Origin: Pseudomonadota bacterium
GTDB lineage: Bacteria; Pseudomonadota; Alphaproteobacteria; Micavibrionales; UBA2020
Assembly (NCBI GenBank): GCA_021849295.1
Contig: JAJZTA010000012.1
Span: forward strand, 1 to 64,000
Reading direction: 5' to 3'
Length of the DNA: 64,000 bases
The notes under the pieces are model-generated. The model had not been told where the DNA came from. It was given only the letters and a program-made list of their open reading frames with translations, and searched no databases. Positions 49,914-57,727 of the stretch are shown in pieces; position 1 is the first letter of the stretch, and every line of letters begins with the position of its first letter. Both the position numbers and the translations under genes were made by a program.

Positions 49914-51099
49914 ATTTCCCCACTATTTTCAGATCGCTGATTTCGAGGAGCAGGTGGTACGGGGAGTTTTCGTCCAGATAGAACCCCCTCAACTGCTTAA
50001 ATTTTATTACTGCCAATGCGGCGTTCAACGCGTTAAGTTCACCAATTTGTATGTTTGTGCGATACATATTTTCGGGGGCATCGAAAAGCTCTGCGAGCTT
50101 TTGATCACGAATTTTTGCACCGTTCTCTGCAGAATAGTAGGTCGCGCGCATCATGCCATTTATGGGCCCCAGCTTGCGATTTAACCCCATCCCGGCATCG
50201 ATAAATGGGATTTTTTTGGAAATTAGCAGGTCAAAAATTTCGGCTCGTGACGTACCTTTGTCGACGAAAACGAAAGCAAAGGTTACACCGTCCAACTCCT
50301 CACCACATGACGCGTCAATGAACTTTGGCTTAATTGAGAGGCCATGACGGAAGTTATCATATCGTGCAGCATAAATTTCTGCTTTTTGTTTGCCTAATTC
50401 TTCCTGTCGGAGCATCCCCGGCGAACGAAACGAGTTATGAATGTAAAACCAGTCGGCGTCAAAAGCCCTGATTTCCCGCACCGGAGTTTTTACGAGGAAA
50501 TCTAAACCGTAAGAACCTGTGCCCCCAAGGCCGATCACCGCGACTACATCGTTTTCAAACTTCTTGGAGAGATCTGAAATTTCAGCTCTGCTGGTGAGCG
50601 AGTCTGTGAATTTGAAAACAGACTTATCTTCCGCGCCTTTAGATGTTCGCGACGTGTAGGGGTTGGCATTGTGAAGCTCGATTGCGGGCCCGGAAATTAT
50701 CCCTAAATAGCTTGTAATTTTTTCAAAGTGGTCTGCAAATTTTCCGACCGGCTTGCCGTTTACGCATGGTTTGTTTGAGAACGAGCGCTGAACGACGACA
50801 TCTTTATTATACTCGCTGAGTGCGAGCTTATGCTCGCCCCCACCGAGGTTCGGTATCGGCTTTCCATCAAGGCCATGCGGATGTGCCCCCGCGAAAAGTA
50901 TTTGATGATCCTCCTGAATCACCTTGTTTCCGTCAACTGGAACGAGCTTGGAGACTATCGCTCCCCATAGCAAATCTCGCTTTTCGTTCAGATAAGGAAT
51001 ATCCCGAATGATAAGGAGGTTGCTGTCGAAGCCGACAGCAAACCCCTTCTCAACAAGACGGTTCAAATCTTCGTTATGACTGACCAGTTTCTGAAACAC
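49894..51099 (-). CDS. ThiF/E1-like adenylyltransferase with family-specific N-terminal domain
   Basis: VVAVIGLGGTGSYGLDFLVKTPVREIRAFDADWFYIHNSFRSPGM (Rossmann/ThiF); GTG start overlapping the ubiquitin-like ORF. Confidence 0.85.
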   Translation of the reverse strand: MFQKLVSHNEDLNRLVEKGFAVGFDSNLLIIRDIPYLNEKRDLLWGAIVSKLVPVDGNKVIQEDHQILFAGAHPHGLDGKPIPNLGGGEHKLALSEYNKDVVVQRSFSNKPCVNGKPVGKFADHFEKITSYLGIISGPAIELHNANPYTSRTSKGAEDKSVFKFTDSLTSRAEISDLSKKFENDVVAVIGLGGTGSYGLDFLVKTPVREIRAFDADWFYIHNSFRSPGMLRQEELGKQKAEIYAARYDNFRHGLSIKPKFIDASCGEELDGVTFAFVFVDKGTSRAEIFDLLISKKIPFIDAGMGLNRKLGPINGMMRATYYSAENGAKIRDQKLAELFDAPENMYRTNIQIGELNALNAALAVIKFKQLRGFYLDENSPYHLLLEISDLKIVGKFENEEN

Positions 51100-51352
51100 T
51101 GAATTTCATCCCTTCTTTGATTTTGACAGATGCGCCGGGCGAGAGCGTGCCTTCGGGCTTATTGCCTTGGCCGTTCGTGTACTTGACCGAATAAGTGATG
51201 TTGGGATTTTGGTCGTAGTTGGGCACTTCCAGCTTCACGACCTGGGCGTACGAGATATTGGTGTTTTTCTCCCATTCGTGCGGCGTAGCGTTAACGTAGA
51301 TAGTGACCAGCTTCTCATCCTTCGCTGCGGCCTTAGCGATCGACTTGAATTG
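51074..51352 (-). CDS. Multiubiquitin-family ubiquitin-like protein (absent from ORF track; no canonical start codon in frame)
   Basis: Manual translation: SIAKAAAKDEKLVTIYVNATPHEWEKNTNISYAQVVKLEVPNYDQNPNITYSVKYTNGQGNKPEGTLSPGASVKIKEGMKFSVSETGQS*. Confidence 0.8.
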   Translation of the reverse strand, partial: QFKSIAKAAAKDEKLVTIYVNATPHEWEKNTNISYAQVVKLEVPNYDQNPNITYSVKYTNGQGNKPEGTLSPGASVKIKEGMKFSVSETGQS

Positions 51353-51510
51353 TCAATATAGGAAACATATTAATATTAGAAGTTAATAAACCACTAATTC
51401 TGAATGTAACAAATGTAAATGAATCAGTCACTTGCAAAATAAATTAATATACTGTTAATGAATTGTTTGTATAATTGACAATTAGAGTTCAACTGCTGTA
51501 GAGTCCTGTC

Positions 51511-51906
51511 ATGCGATTCGAAGATGTATATGCCGAACTCGGTGGGGTCATTAAGGCCGCTAGAGAAGCCGCCGGATTGACCCAAGATGAGCTTGCGAAG
51601 CTCATAAACTTGTCCCGTGCGTCAATTGCGAACATCGAAACAGGTCGTCAGAAAGTATTTCTGCATCAGCTGTATATGCTGGCGCATCATCTTGACGTAC
51701 CGGTGATCGACCTGCTCCCCAAGCAGAGTTCCTTTGGAAGCTGCCTTCCCTCAGACTTATCAGATGAACAAAAATTTTGGGCAGAGTCCGTCCTGGCATC
51801 ATTCGCGGGTCCCGAACAAACAATGCAATCCGCGCTCAATGACTCCGACTTGAACACTGATGAAAAAGAGTGGGCTGCATCAATTTTAAGGTCAGCAAAT
51901 GGCTAA
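51511..51906 (+). CDS. XRE-family HTH regulator
   Basis: IKAAREAAGLTQDELAKLINLSRASIANIETGRQKVFLHQLYMLA. Confidence 0.9.
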   Translation: MRFEDVYAELGGVIKAAREAAGLTQDELAKLINLSRASIANIETGRQKVFLHQLYMLAHHLDVPVIDLLPKQSSFGSCLPSDLSDEQKFWAESVLASFAGPEQTMQSALNDSDLNTDEKEWAASILRSANG

Positions 51907-52456
51907 TGCAGTTAAAGAAGCTGAAAAACTTTTAGAACGGCTGGGAATGAAAGACAAAATCCCGGTCGACGTGATGGAAATTGCGCGCGCGCTAGGAGCT
52001 AAAGTCGTTTTAAAAGCCTTCGACGGCGAGGACGACCTAAGCGGTATGCTCTTTCAAGACAACAATCAAATCATCATCGGCGTAAACGCCAATCATCATC
52101 CGAACCGGCGACGATTCACTGTGGCGCACGAAATCGGGCATCTCGTTCTTCACAAGCACATATTTGAAGGCCGAGTGCATGTAGATAAAGCATTTGAAGT
52201 AAAGATGTTCAGAGATGGCCGCTCTAAACAAGGCAAAGATTTCATTGAAATCCAAGCGAACAGATTTGCGGCAGAGCTGTTAATGCCGACTGAATCTTTG
52301 AAGAGGGAACTCAAAGACAAGTATGTTGACGTCGAGAATGATGATGAAGTAAAGGCTTTGGCAAATAAGTACGAAGTCAGTGCTCACGCAATGTCGATCA
52401 AATTGTTTAATACCGCAAGCGACTTATTCGAAACACAGGAAAGTCTCCCGCTTTAG
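51899..52456 (+). CDS. ImmA/IrrE-family metallopeptidase
   Basis: RRFTVAHEIGHLVLHKH (HExxH); EIQANRFAAELLMP. Confidence 0.9.
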   Translation: MANAVKEAEKLLERLGMKDKIPVDVMEIARALGAKVVLKAFDGEDDLSGMLFQDNNQIIIGVNANHHPNRRRFTVAHEIGHLVLHKHIFEGRVHVDKAFEVKMFRDGRSKQGKDFIEIQANRFAAELLMPTESLKRELKDKYVDVENDDEVKALANKYEVSAHAMSIKLFNTASDLFETQESLPL

Positions 52457-52461
52457 TTACA

Positions 52462-53373
52462 ATGACCCTAGCGCATCGAAAATTGGATTTATTGCAAAAA
52501 ATGTCCTTGGAGCCATTGCGAGAAATGGCTGCATATGAAGCACTATGGAAGAACAATACTGTTAGCTTTAAAAAAATGGCCGAGCTATTCGCGGAACACC
52601 CAGGCCAACGGCCTTCCGATTTAGTATCGGAGGAATTAATCAATACCTTCACGACGTATCTGAAGGAGATTTTAGAAAGCGAAGAGACCGTTAATACTAA
52701 TGTCCTGATGAATTGCACCTATGAATACCCGCAGAAGCTGCGAGATGCGCAATACCCTGTTGAGATGCTTTATTATCAGGGAAACCTTGACTTGATTTAC
52801 AACCGCTCCGTTGCAATTGTCGGGACTAGGAACCCCACTAAAGAGGGGCTTACTCGTACCGCGCAACTAGTGAAACATTTGGTGAAGGACAATATCACGG
52901 TCGTATCTGGCCTCGCAAAAGGGATTGACACACAGGCACACACCACGGCTATTGAGAATGGCGGCCAGACGATCGCCGTGATAGGAACGCCGCTAAACGA
53001 GGCTTACCCAAAGGAAAATAAAGATCTTCAAAAGAAGATTGCAGAGAACCATTTGCTGATCAGCCAAATACCCTTTTGGCGTTATAAACAGCAGAACTAT
53101 AAACTGAATAGATTTTTCTTTCCTGAGAGAAACAAGACGATGTCGGCATTGACCGACGCAACAGTTATTATTGAAGCTGGCGAAACATCGGGTACGCTCA
53201 TACAAGCGCAAGCCGCAATCTATCAGAAACGGCCGCTTTTCATTCTCGAAAGCTGCTTTCAAAATAAATCCATTTCGTGGCCGGCCAAGTTCGAAAAGGA
53301 AGGCGCCATTCGAGTTAAAAGCTATGACGATATTAGAAAGGCGCTAAATCTAGGTGCCGCAGCGACTTCTTAG
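52462..53373 (+). CDS. DprA/Smf-like Rossmann protein
   Basis: VAIVGTRNPTKEGLTRTAQLVKHL; VVSGLAKGIDTQAHTTAIENGGQTIAVIGTPLNEAYPKEN; FFFPERNKTMSALTDATVIIEAGETSGTLIQAQAA. Confidence 0.85.
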   Translation: MTLAHRKLDLLQKMSLEPLREMAAYEALWKNNTVSFKKMAELFAEHPGQRPSDLVSEELINTFTTYLKEILESEETVNTNVLMNCTYEYPQKLRDAQYPVEMLYYQGNLDLIYNRSVAIVGTRNPTKEGLTRTAQLVKHLVKDNITVVSGLAKGIDTQAHTTAIENGGQTIAVIGTPLNEAYPKENKDLQKKIAENHLLISQIPFWRYKQQNYKLNRFFFPERNKTMSALTDATVIIEAGETSGTLIQAQAAIYQKRPLFILESCFQNKSISWPAKFEKEGAIRVKSYDDIRKALNLGAAATS

Positions 53374-54007
53374 AATAGACGATTTGGTGAGGGGCCAACA
53401 CACGTACCTCGAAGAAGAGGACGTTTGTTACTATTTGAGAGAATATACGGCTCACACCGGCTATTCGCACAGTGAGACAAACAATCTCATAAGCAATTTT
53501 AAAAAGAAAATGGACAAACGAGGCTCGGCGCAATGGCGTTATAAGGGCCAGGCTATCGATAGAGTAGCCGCGGATTTCCGCGCCTGCTTACCTCGCGAGC
53601 TGCTCGAAGAGTGGACGCTGGTTCCTATCCCGCCGTCCAAAGCAAAAACTGACCCACTTTACGACGATCGTATGTCTCAAGTTCTAGCTAAAATGTCGAT
53701 GGGTTACGACGTCGATATTCGAGAATTGGTGACGCTCGATGAGAGCATGGAGGCGTCCCACACGACAACCAACCGCCTGCCTCCTAACGAGTTAAAGGAG
53801 CATCTTAGTATAGATGAAGAGCATAGCGACCCGGAGCCCAATGTAATTATCTTGTTTGATGATGTGCTGACGACCGGATCGCACTTCAAAGCCTGCAAGG
53901 CGCTGTTGGAAGAAAGATTTCCCAACGCCGAGATCGCTGGAATGTTTGTCGCCCGGAGAGCAATTCCAGACGCAGCTGATGACTTTGATGATATCGATGA
54001 TATCTAA
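53354..54007 (+). CDS. Phosphoribosyltransferase (ComF-like PRPP motif)
   Basis: NVIILFDDVLTTGSHFKACKALLEERF; VPIPPSKAKTDPLYDDRM. Confidence 0.82.
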   Translation: MPQRLLRIDDLVRGQHTYLEEEDVCYYLREYTAHTGYSHSETNNLISNFKKKMDKRGSAQWRYKGQAIDRVAADFRACLPRELLEEWTLVPIPPSKAKTDPLYDDRMSQVLAKMSMGYDVDIRELVTLDESMEASHTTTNRLPPNELKEHLSIDEEHSDPEPNVIILFDDVLTTGSHFKACKALLEERFPNAEIAGMFVARRAIPDAADDFDDIDDI

Positions 54008-54109
54008 GTCACTTCTCAAAAAAAAAGCGCTTGCAGTCTTACACACTTTCTTACACACTCCGTGAAGGACAGAAAAAGATCGTTATAACTCAATAGGATA
54101 ATTTGCCAT

Positions 54110-54173
54110 GCTAGTCTCGAAAACTAGTATAGGTGTAAGCCTATCGAGGGTTCGAATCCCTCCCTGTCCGCCA
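54110..54173 (+). other. attR: 3' half of disrupted tRNA-Ser(CGA)
   Basis: GCTAGTCTCGAAAACTAG...GGTTCGAATCCCTCCCTGTCCGCCA; completes the 35128-35166 5' half. Confidence 0.85.
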
Positions 54174-54318
54174 TATTTTCTTGTATTTTCAGCATTGTTT
54201 TTTAAAGGCTTCAGGCGCCACTCGTCCAAGAAACAGTACATGTAATTTTATATTTAAATTCATATAGATAGTACTTACATATCTCTTGCACGCTTTGGGG
54301 ATATAAGTTGAATTTAAT

Positions 54319-54432
54319 ATTCTCGAACGGGAATTTATTGCTTCGTAGCCGTCCGCACCTGATAAATATTACCGAACGGTAATATTTAACTTGTTTTCTA
54401 TCTTAAAATGAGTTATTGTTACCGTACGGGAA
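54319..54432. promoter_or_regulatory. Three palindromic operators upstream of hipB
   Basis: ATTCTCGAACGGGAAT (54319-54334), AAATATTACCGAACGGTAATATTT (54364-54387), TTACCGTACGGGAA (54419-54432). Confidence 0.7.
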
Positions 54433-54437
54433 TGATA

Positions 54438-54662
54438 ATGAAGTATGCGGCAAAACATATAGGAAAACTGGTTCGCGCCACGCGTAAGAGCCTTGGTCTC
54501 ACACAAAAAGACCTCGCGCTGACGTCCGGTACGGGCCTGCGTTTCATCATCGAACTGGAGAAAGGCAAGCCCACTTGCCAGATCGAAAAGACCCTGACGG
54601 TGATCAATACGCTTGGGATCAGGATAGAACTGACACCGCCTGCGCCGCCGAAGGAGGATTGA
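54438..54662 (+). CDS. hipB: HipB-like XRE antitoxin
   Basis: HIGKLVRATRKSLGLTQKDLALTSGTGLRFIIELEKGKPTCQIEKTLTVINTLGI. Confidence 0.85.
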   Translation: MKYAAKHIGKLVRATRKSLGLTQKDLALTSGTGLRFIIELEKGKPTCQIEKTLTVINTLGIRIELTPPAPPKED

Positions 54663-54666
54663 AGCC

Positions 54667-55881
54667 ATGTTACGCATGCTTGATGTTTATCTGCATCATG
54701 ATTTTGTCGGGCATCTGGTTCAGGATGAGGGAGGGCAGATGCTGTTCAGCTATGCCGAGAGATGGCTGGAAAATCCGTGCGCGCAGGCTTTGTCACATTC
54801 CTTGCCCTTGCGGGTTGAACAATTCACGCAAAAGGAATGCACGGGTTTTTTCGGTGGCCTTTTGCCCGAAGAGGACGTTCGCGAGCGTATTGCTAAAAAA
54901 CTCGGGATTAGCGCGAATAACGATTTTTCCATGCTGGAGCGGATCGGGGGCGAGTGCGCGGGAGCCATCACCTTCATGCCAGAAGGACAAGACTTGCCCG
55001 CACGTGACGATACTTATCGCGAACTCTCACAAAAAGACTTGGCGGACCTTCTGGAGACTTTGCCGCGCCGCCCGTTGCTGGCTGGCGAAGAGGGCGTGCG
55101 TTTGTCGCTCGCAGGTGCGCAGGACAAACTGGCCGTCAAGGTTTCAGGTGATGTCATTTCGGTTCCGCTGAACGGCGCGCCGAGCACGCATATTCTGAAG
55201 CCGGATAATCCGCATTATCCCGGACTTGTTTTTAACGAGCTTTTTTGCATCAATCTTGCGCGTGCCGCGGGGCTCAATGCCGCGAAGTCGGAAATAAGAA
55301 CTGCCGGTGGCAAGGATTTTCTATTGGTTGAGCGTTATGACCGCAAAGACGGCAGGCGCCTCCATCAGGAGGATTTCTGTCAGGCACTCGGTATTCCAAC
55401 GCAAAAAAAGTATCAGGAAGAGGGCGGACCCAGCCTGAAACAATGCTTTGATCTGTTGCGCGAGACTTCCACGCTGCCCGTAATTGATTTACGACGCTTG
55501 CTGGATGCCGTGATTTTCAATTATCTGATAGGCAACAACGATGCACATGGAAAAAATTTTTCTCTGCTTTGTCACGATGATGGCACTATACGTTTTGCTC
55601 CGTTATATGATGTCATCTGCACGGCCGGCTACGAGGGCCTCAGTAATAAAATGGCTATGAAGATCGGTGGAGAATATAATTCAGACCTTGTCGGTTTGCA
55701 GCATTTTGAGAGGCTTGCAGATGAAACCGGAAACAACAAACAGCTGGTGAAGGAAAGGGTGGGCGAACTGGCCGCTGTTTTGGAAGAGAAGCTCGCCAAT
55801 ATGGCTGATAAAACGCCAGCGGCAAAACCTCTCTCCGGAATTATTCAGAAACGTTGCAAGCTTAATCATCCGGGCAGATAA
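54667..55881 (+). CDS. hipA: HipA-family Ser/Thr kinase toxin
   Basis: RLSLAGAQDKLAVK; HILKPDNPHYPGLVFNELFC; YLIGNNDAHGKNFSLL. Confidence 0.92.
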   Translation: MLRMLDVYLHHDFVGHLVQDEGGQMLFSYAERWLENPCAQALSHSLPLRVEQFTQKECTGFFGGLLPEEDVRERIAKKLGISANNDFSMLERIGGECAGAITFMPEGQDLPARDDTYRELSQKDLADLLETLPRRPLLAGEEGVRLSLAGAQDKLAVKVSGDVISVPLNGAPSTHILKPDNPHYPGLVFNELFCINLARAAGLNAAKSEIRTAGGKDFLLVERYDRKDGRRLHQEDFCQALGIPTQKKYQEEGGPSLKQCFDLLRETSTLPVIDLRRLLDAVIFNYLIGNNDAHGKNFSLLCHDDGTIRFAPLYDVICTAGYEGLSNKMAMKIGGEYNSDLVGLQHFERLADETGNNKQLVKERVGELAAVLEEKLANMADKTPAAKPLSGIIQKRCKLNHPGR

Positions 55882-56097
55882 TCCAGAGCAGGACAGACGA
55901 AAGAAATCCCCCTGAATTCTTACACACTTTATTACACGCTTTCATCGGACTGAAGATAATATCCTTATAAAACAAATACTTGAAATATGCGCTCGCGTAT
56001 TTCTTTAATGCTGGTTGACTTACGTATATGAAAAATTATATATGATAAATATTCGGTCTTGCCGCCGCTGCTTTTAAATAGAGAAGAGTTTTTGAAC

Positions 56098-57705
56098 ATG
56101 GCTGATATTGAACACGTCTTTGTTTTGATGATGGAGAACAGATCGTATGACAACCTGCTCGGCTACAGCGGTTTCAAAGGCAAGGATCCGAGAACGGGCA
56201 AGACGGTTTCCGCGAACGATCTGACCACGTCGCAACAATTCAATCTCAGCGCCAGAAACAAAAAATACGCGGTCACCAAAGGCGCGCCCTATAGTCTCGG
56301 GCGGGATCCGGGGCACGAGTTTACCGATATGATCGTTGCCCTGTCCGGCCTGGGCACGCTGCCGAAGTCCGAGGACAAGATCAGGGAGGCGATTCAGCAG
56401 GATCTCTATAAATGCCAGAACGGCGTTTATCCCGCGCCGCAGAAAGACCCTAACAAGTTCGGCTTTGCGCTTGCGTACGACTATGAGGGCGCCAAACATC
56501 CGGACGATGTTTTGAAATGCTTCAGCCCCGAACAGTTGCCGGTGTTGAACACTCTGGCGAAAGAATACGTGGTTTGCGACAACTGGTTTTGCGCCATGCC
56601 GGGGCCGACCTGGCCGAACCGCTTCTTTGCGCTGTGCGGGTCTTCGGGCGGTCTGGACCACAGCCCCACCAACAACAGAGCGGGGGCCTCGTCGGCCTTG
56701 CGCATCGACGGGTTCGAATTCCAATACGGCAATATCTTTGAAAAGTTCGGCGACGACTGGCTGGTCGCCTACGGCAAGGATGACTTCGCGCAGGCGGGCG
56801 CCATCAAGGCGCTGGAGAAAGAGACCGCCGGAAAGCATTTCGTTTATCACGCAGATCTTTACCGGAAGCTGCGCGAGGGCACGCTTGAATCGAAGTTTAC
56901 ATGGATCGAGCCGTCCTATGACAGTCTGGCCAACTACCGCTTCGGCAATTCCATGCACCCCAACGGCGACGTCAGATGGGGTGAGGCCTTTATCAAGGAG
57001 TTTTACGAGAACCTGCGTAAATCGAAGTACTGGGAAAAGAGCGTCCTGCTGGTCGTTTTCGATGAAAACGGCGGCTTTTTCGATCACGCCGTTCCGCCGG
57101 GGCCGGACGCGAACCTGATACCGGGAGACAAGCCGACGGATCCCGACAACAATAAACATGATTTCAAGTTCGATGCGCTGGGGCCGCGCGTTCCCGCCCT
57201 TATCATATCCCCCTGGGTTGAAAAAGGCGGCGTGGACAAAACGCTCTATCATCACGGCTCGATCATCAAGACGGCAAGCGAGATGTTCGGCTTCAAACCC
57301 GAAATGGGCAACCGCGTGGACGGCGCGTCATCGTTCCTTCCCGTGCTGACACGCAAGACGCCGCGCACCGACGCGCCGGAAGTCCTGCCCGAACCGGCGT
57401 GGAACTGGCTGAGCAAGGCCTATTGGGAGGCCGTCACTTATCTCAGGGACCGCACGGCGATAGGCCCCGTCCTTGACAAGGGTCGCAGGGTGCTGGATCC
57501 GTTCGTCCGTTTCTTCAACCGTGCAGGCGCATGCGCGGACGCTTTCCGCTCGGTCGCGGCGCGGATGCATATCGAAAAAATCCGCAAAGACAAGGGCGAC
57601 GAGGCGGCGCAAAGCGTTGAGACGGCAATGCGGGCTTTAAAGGGGGAAAAAGAGATCGAGCAGTATCTCAAAAAGCAGGTGGGGATATACAGGAAGGGGC
57701 GGTAA
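56098..57705 (+). CDS. Phosphoesterase / phospholipase C family
   Basis: HVFVLMMENRSYDNLLGYSG; AMPGPTWPNRFFALCGSSGG; VVFDENGGFFDHAVPPG. Confidence 0.88.
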   Translation: MADIEHVFVLMMENRSYDNLLGYSGFKGKDPRTGKTVSANDLTTSQQFNLSARNKKYAVTKGAPYSLGRDPGHEFTDMIVALSGLGTLPKSEDKIREAIQQDLYKCQNGVYPAPQKDPNKFGFALAYDYEGAKHPDDVLKCFSPEQLPVLNTLAKEYVVCDNWFCAMPGPTWPNRFFALCGSSGGLDHSPTNNRAGASSALRIDGFEFQYGNIFEKFGDDWLVAYGKDDFAQAGAIKALEKETAGKHFVYHADLYRKLREGTLESKFTWIEPSYDSLANYRFGNSMHPNGDVRWGEAFIKEFYENLRKSKYWEKSVLLVVFDENGGFFDHAVPPGPDANLIPGDKPTDPDNNKHDFKFDALGPRVPALIISPWVEKGGVDKTLYHHGSIIKTASEMFGFKPEMGNRVDGASSFLPVLTRKTPRTDAPEVLPEPAWNWLSKAYWEAVTYLRDRTAIGPVLDKGRRVLDPFVRFFNRAGACADAFRSVAARMHIEKIRKDKGDEAAQSVETAMRALKGEKEIEQYLKKQVGIYRKGR

Positions 57706-57727
57706 GCCGCATTCCTTCCGGCGCTCT

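Larger units (their letters stand above)
35154..54122. mobile_element. ~19 kb integrative mobilizable island inserted in tRNA-Ser(CGA)
   Basis: Split tRNA halves with 13 bp shared core, tyrosine recombinase next to attL, relaxase + MobC, ArdA, metal-resistance and defence-like cargo. Confidence 0.85.

Noticed and set aside
52462-53373. Treating the DprA-like gene as the housekeeping competence dprA
   Set aside because: It is embedded in an island operon with XRE/ImmA/PRTase and lacks much sequence after the Rossmann domain; a genome-wide search would be needed to exclude it fully.
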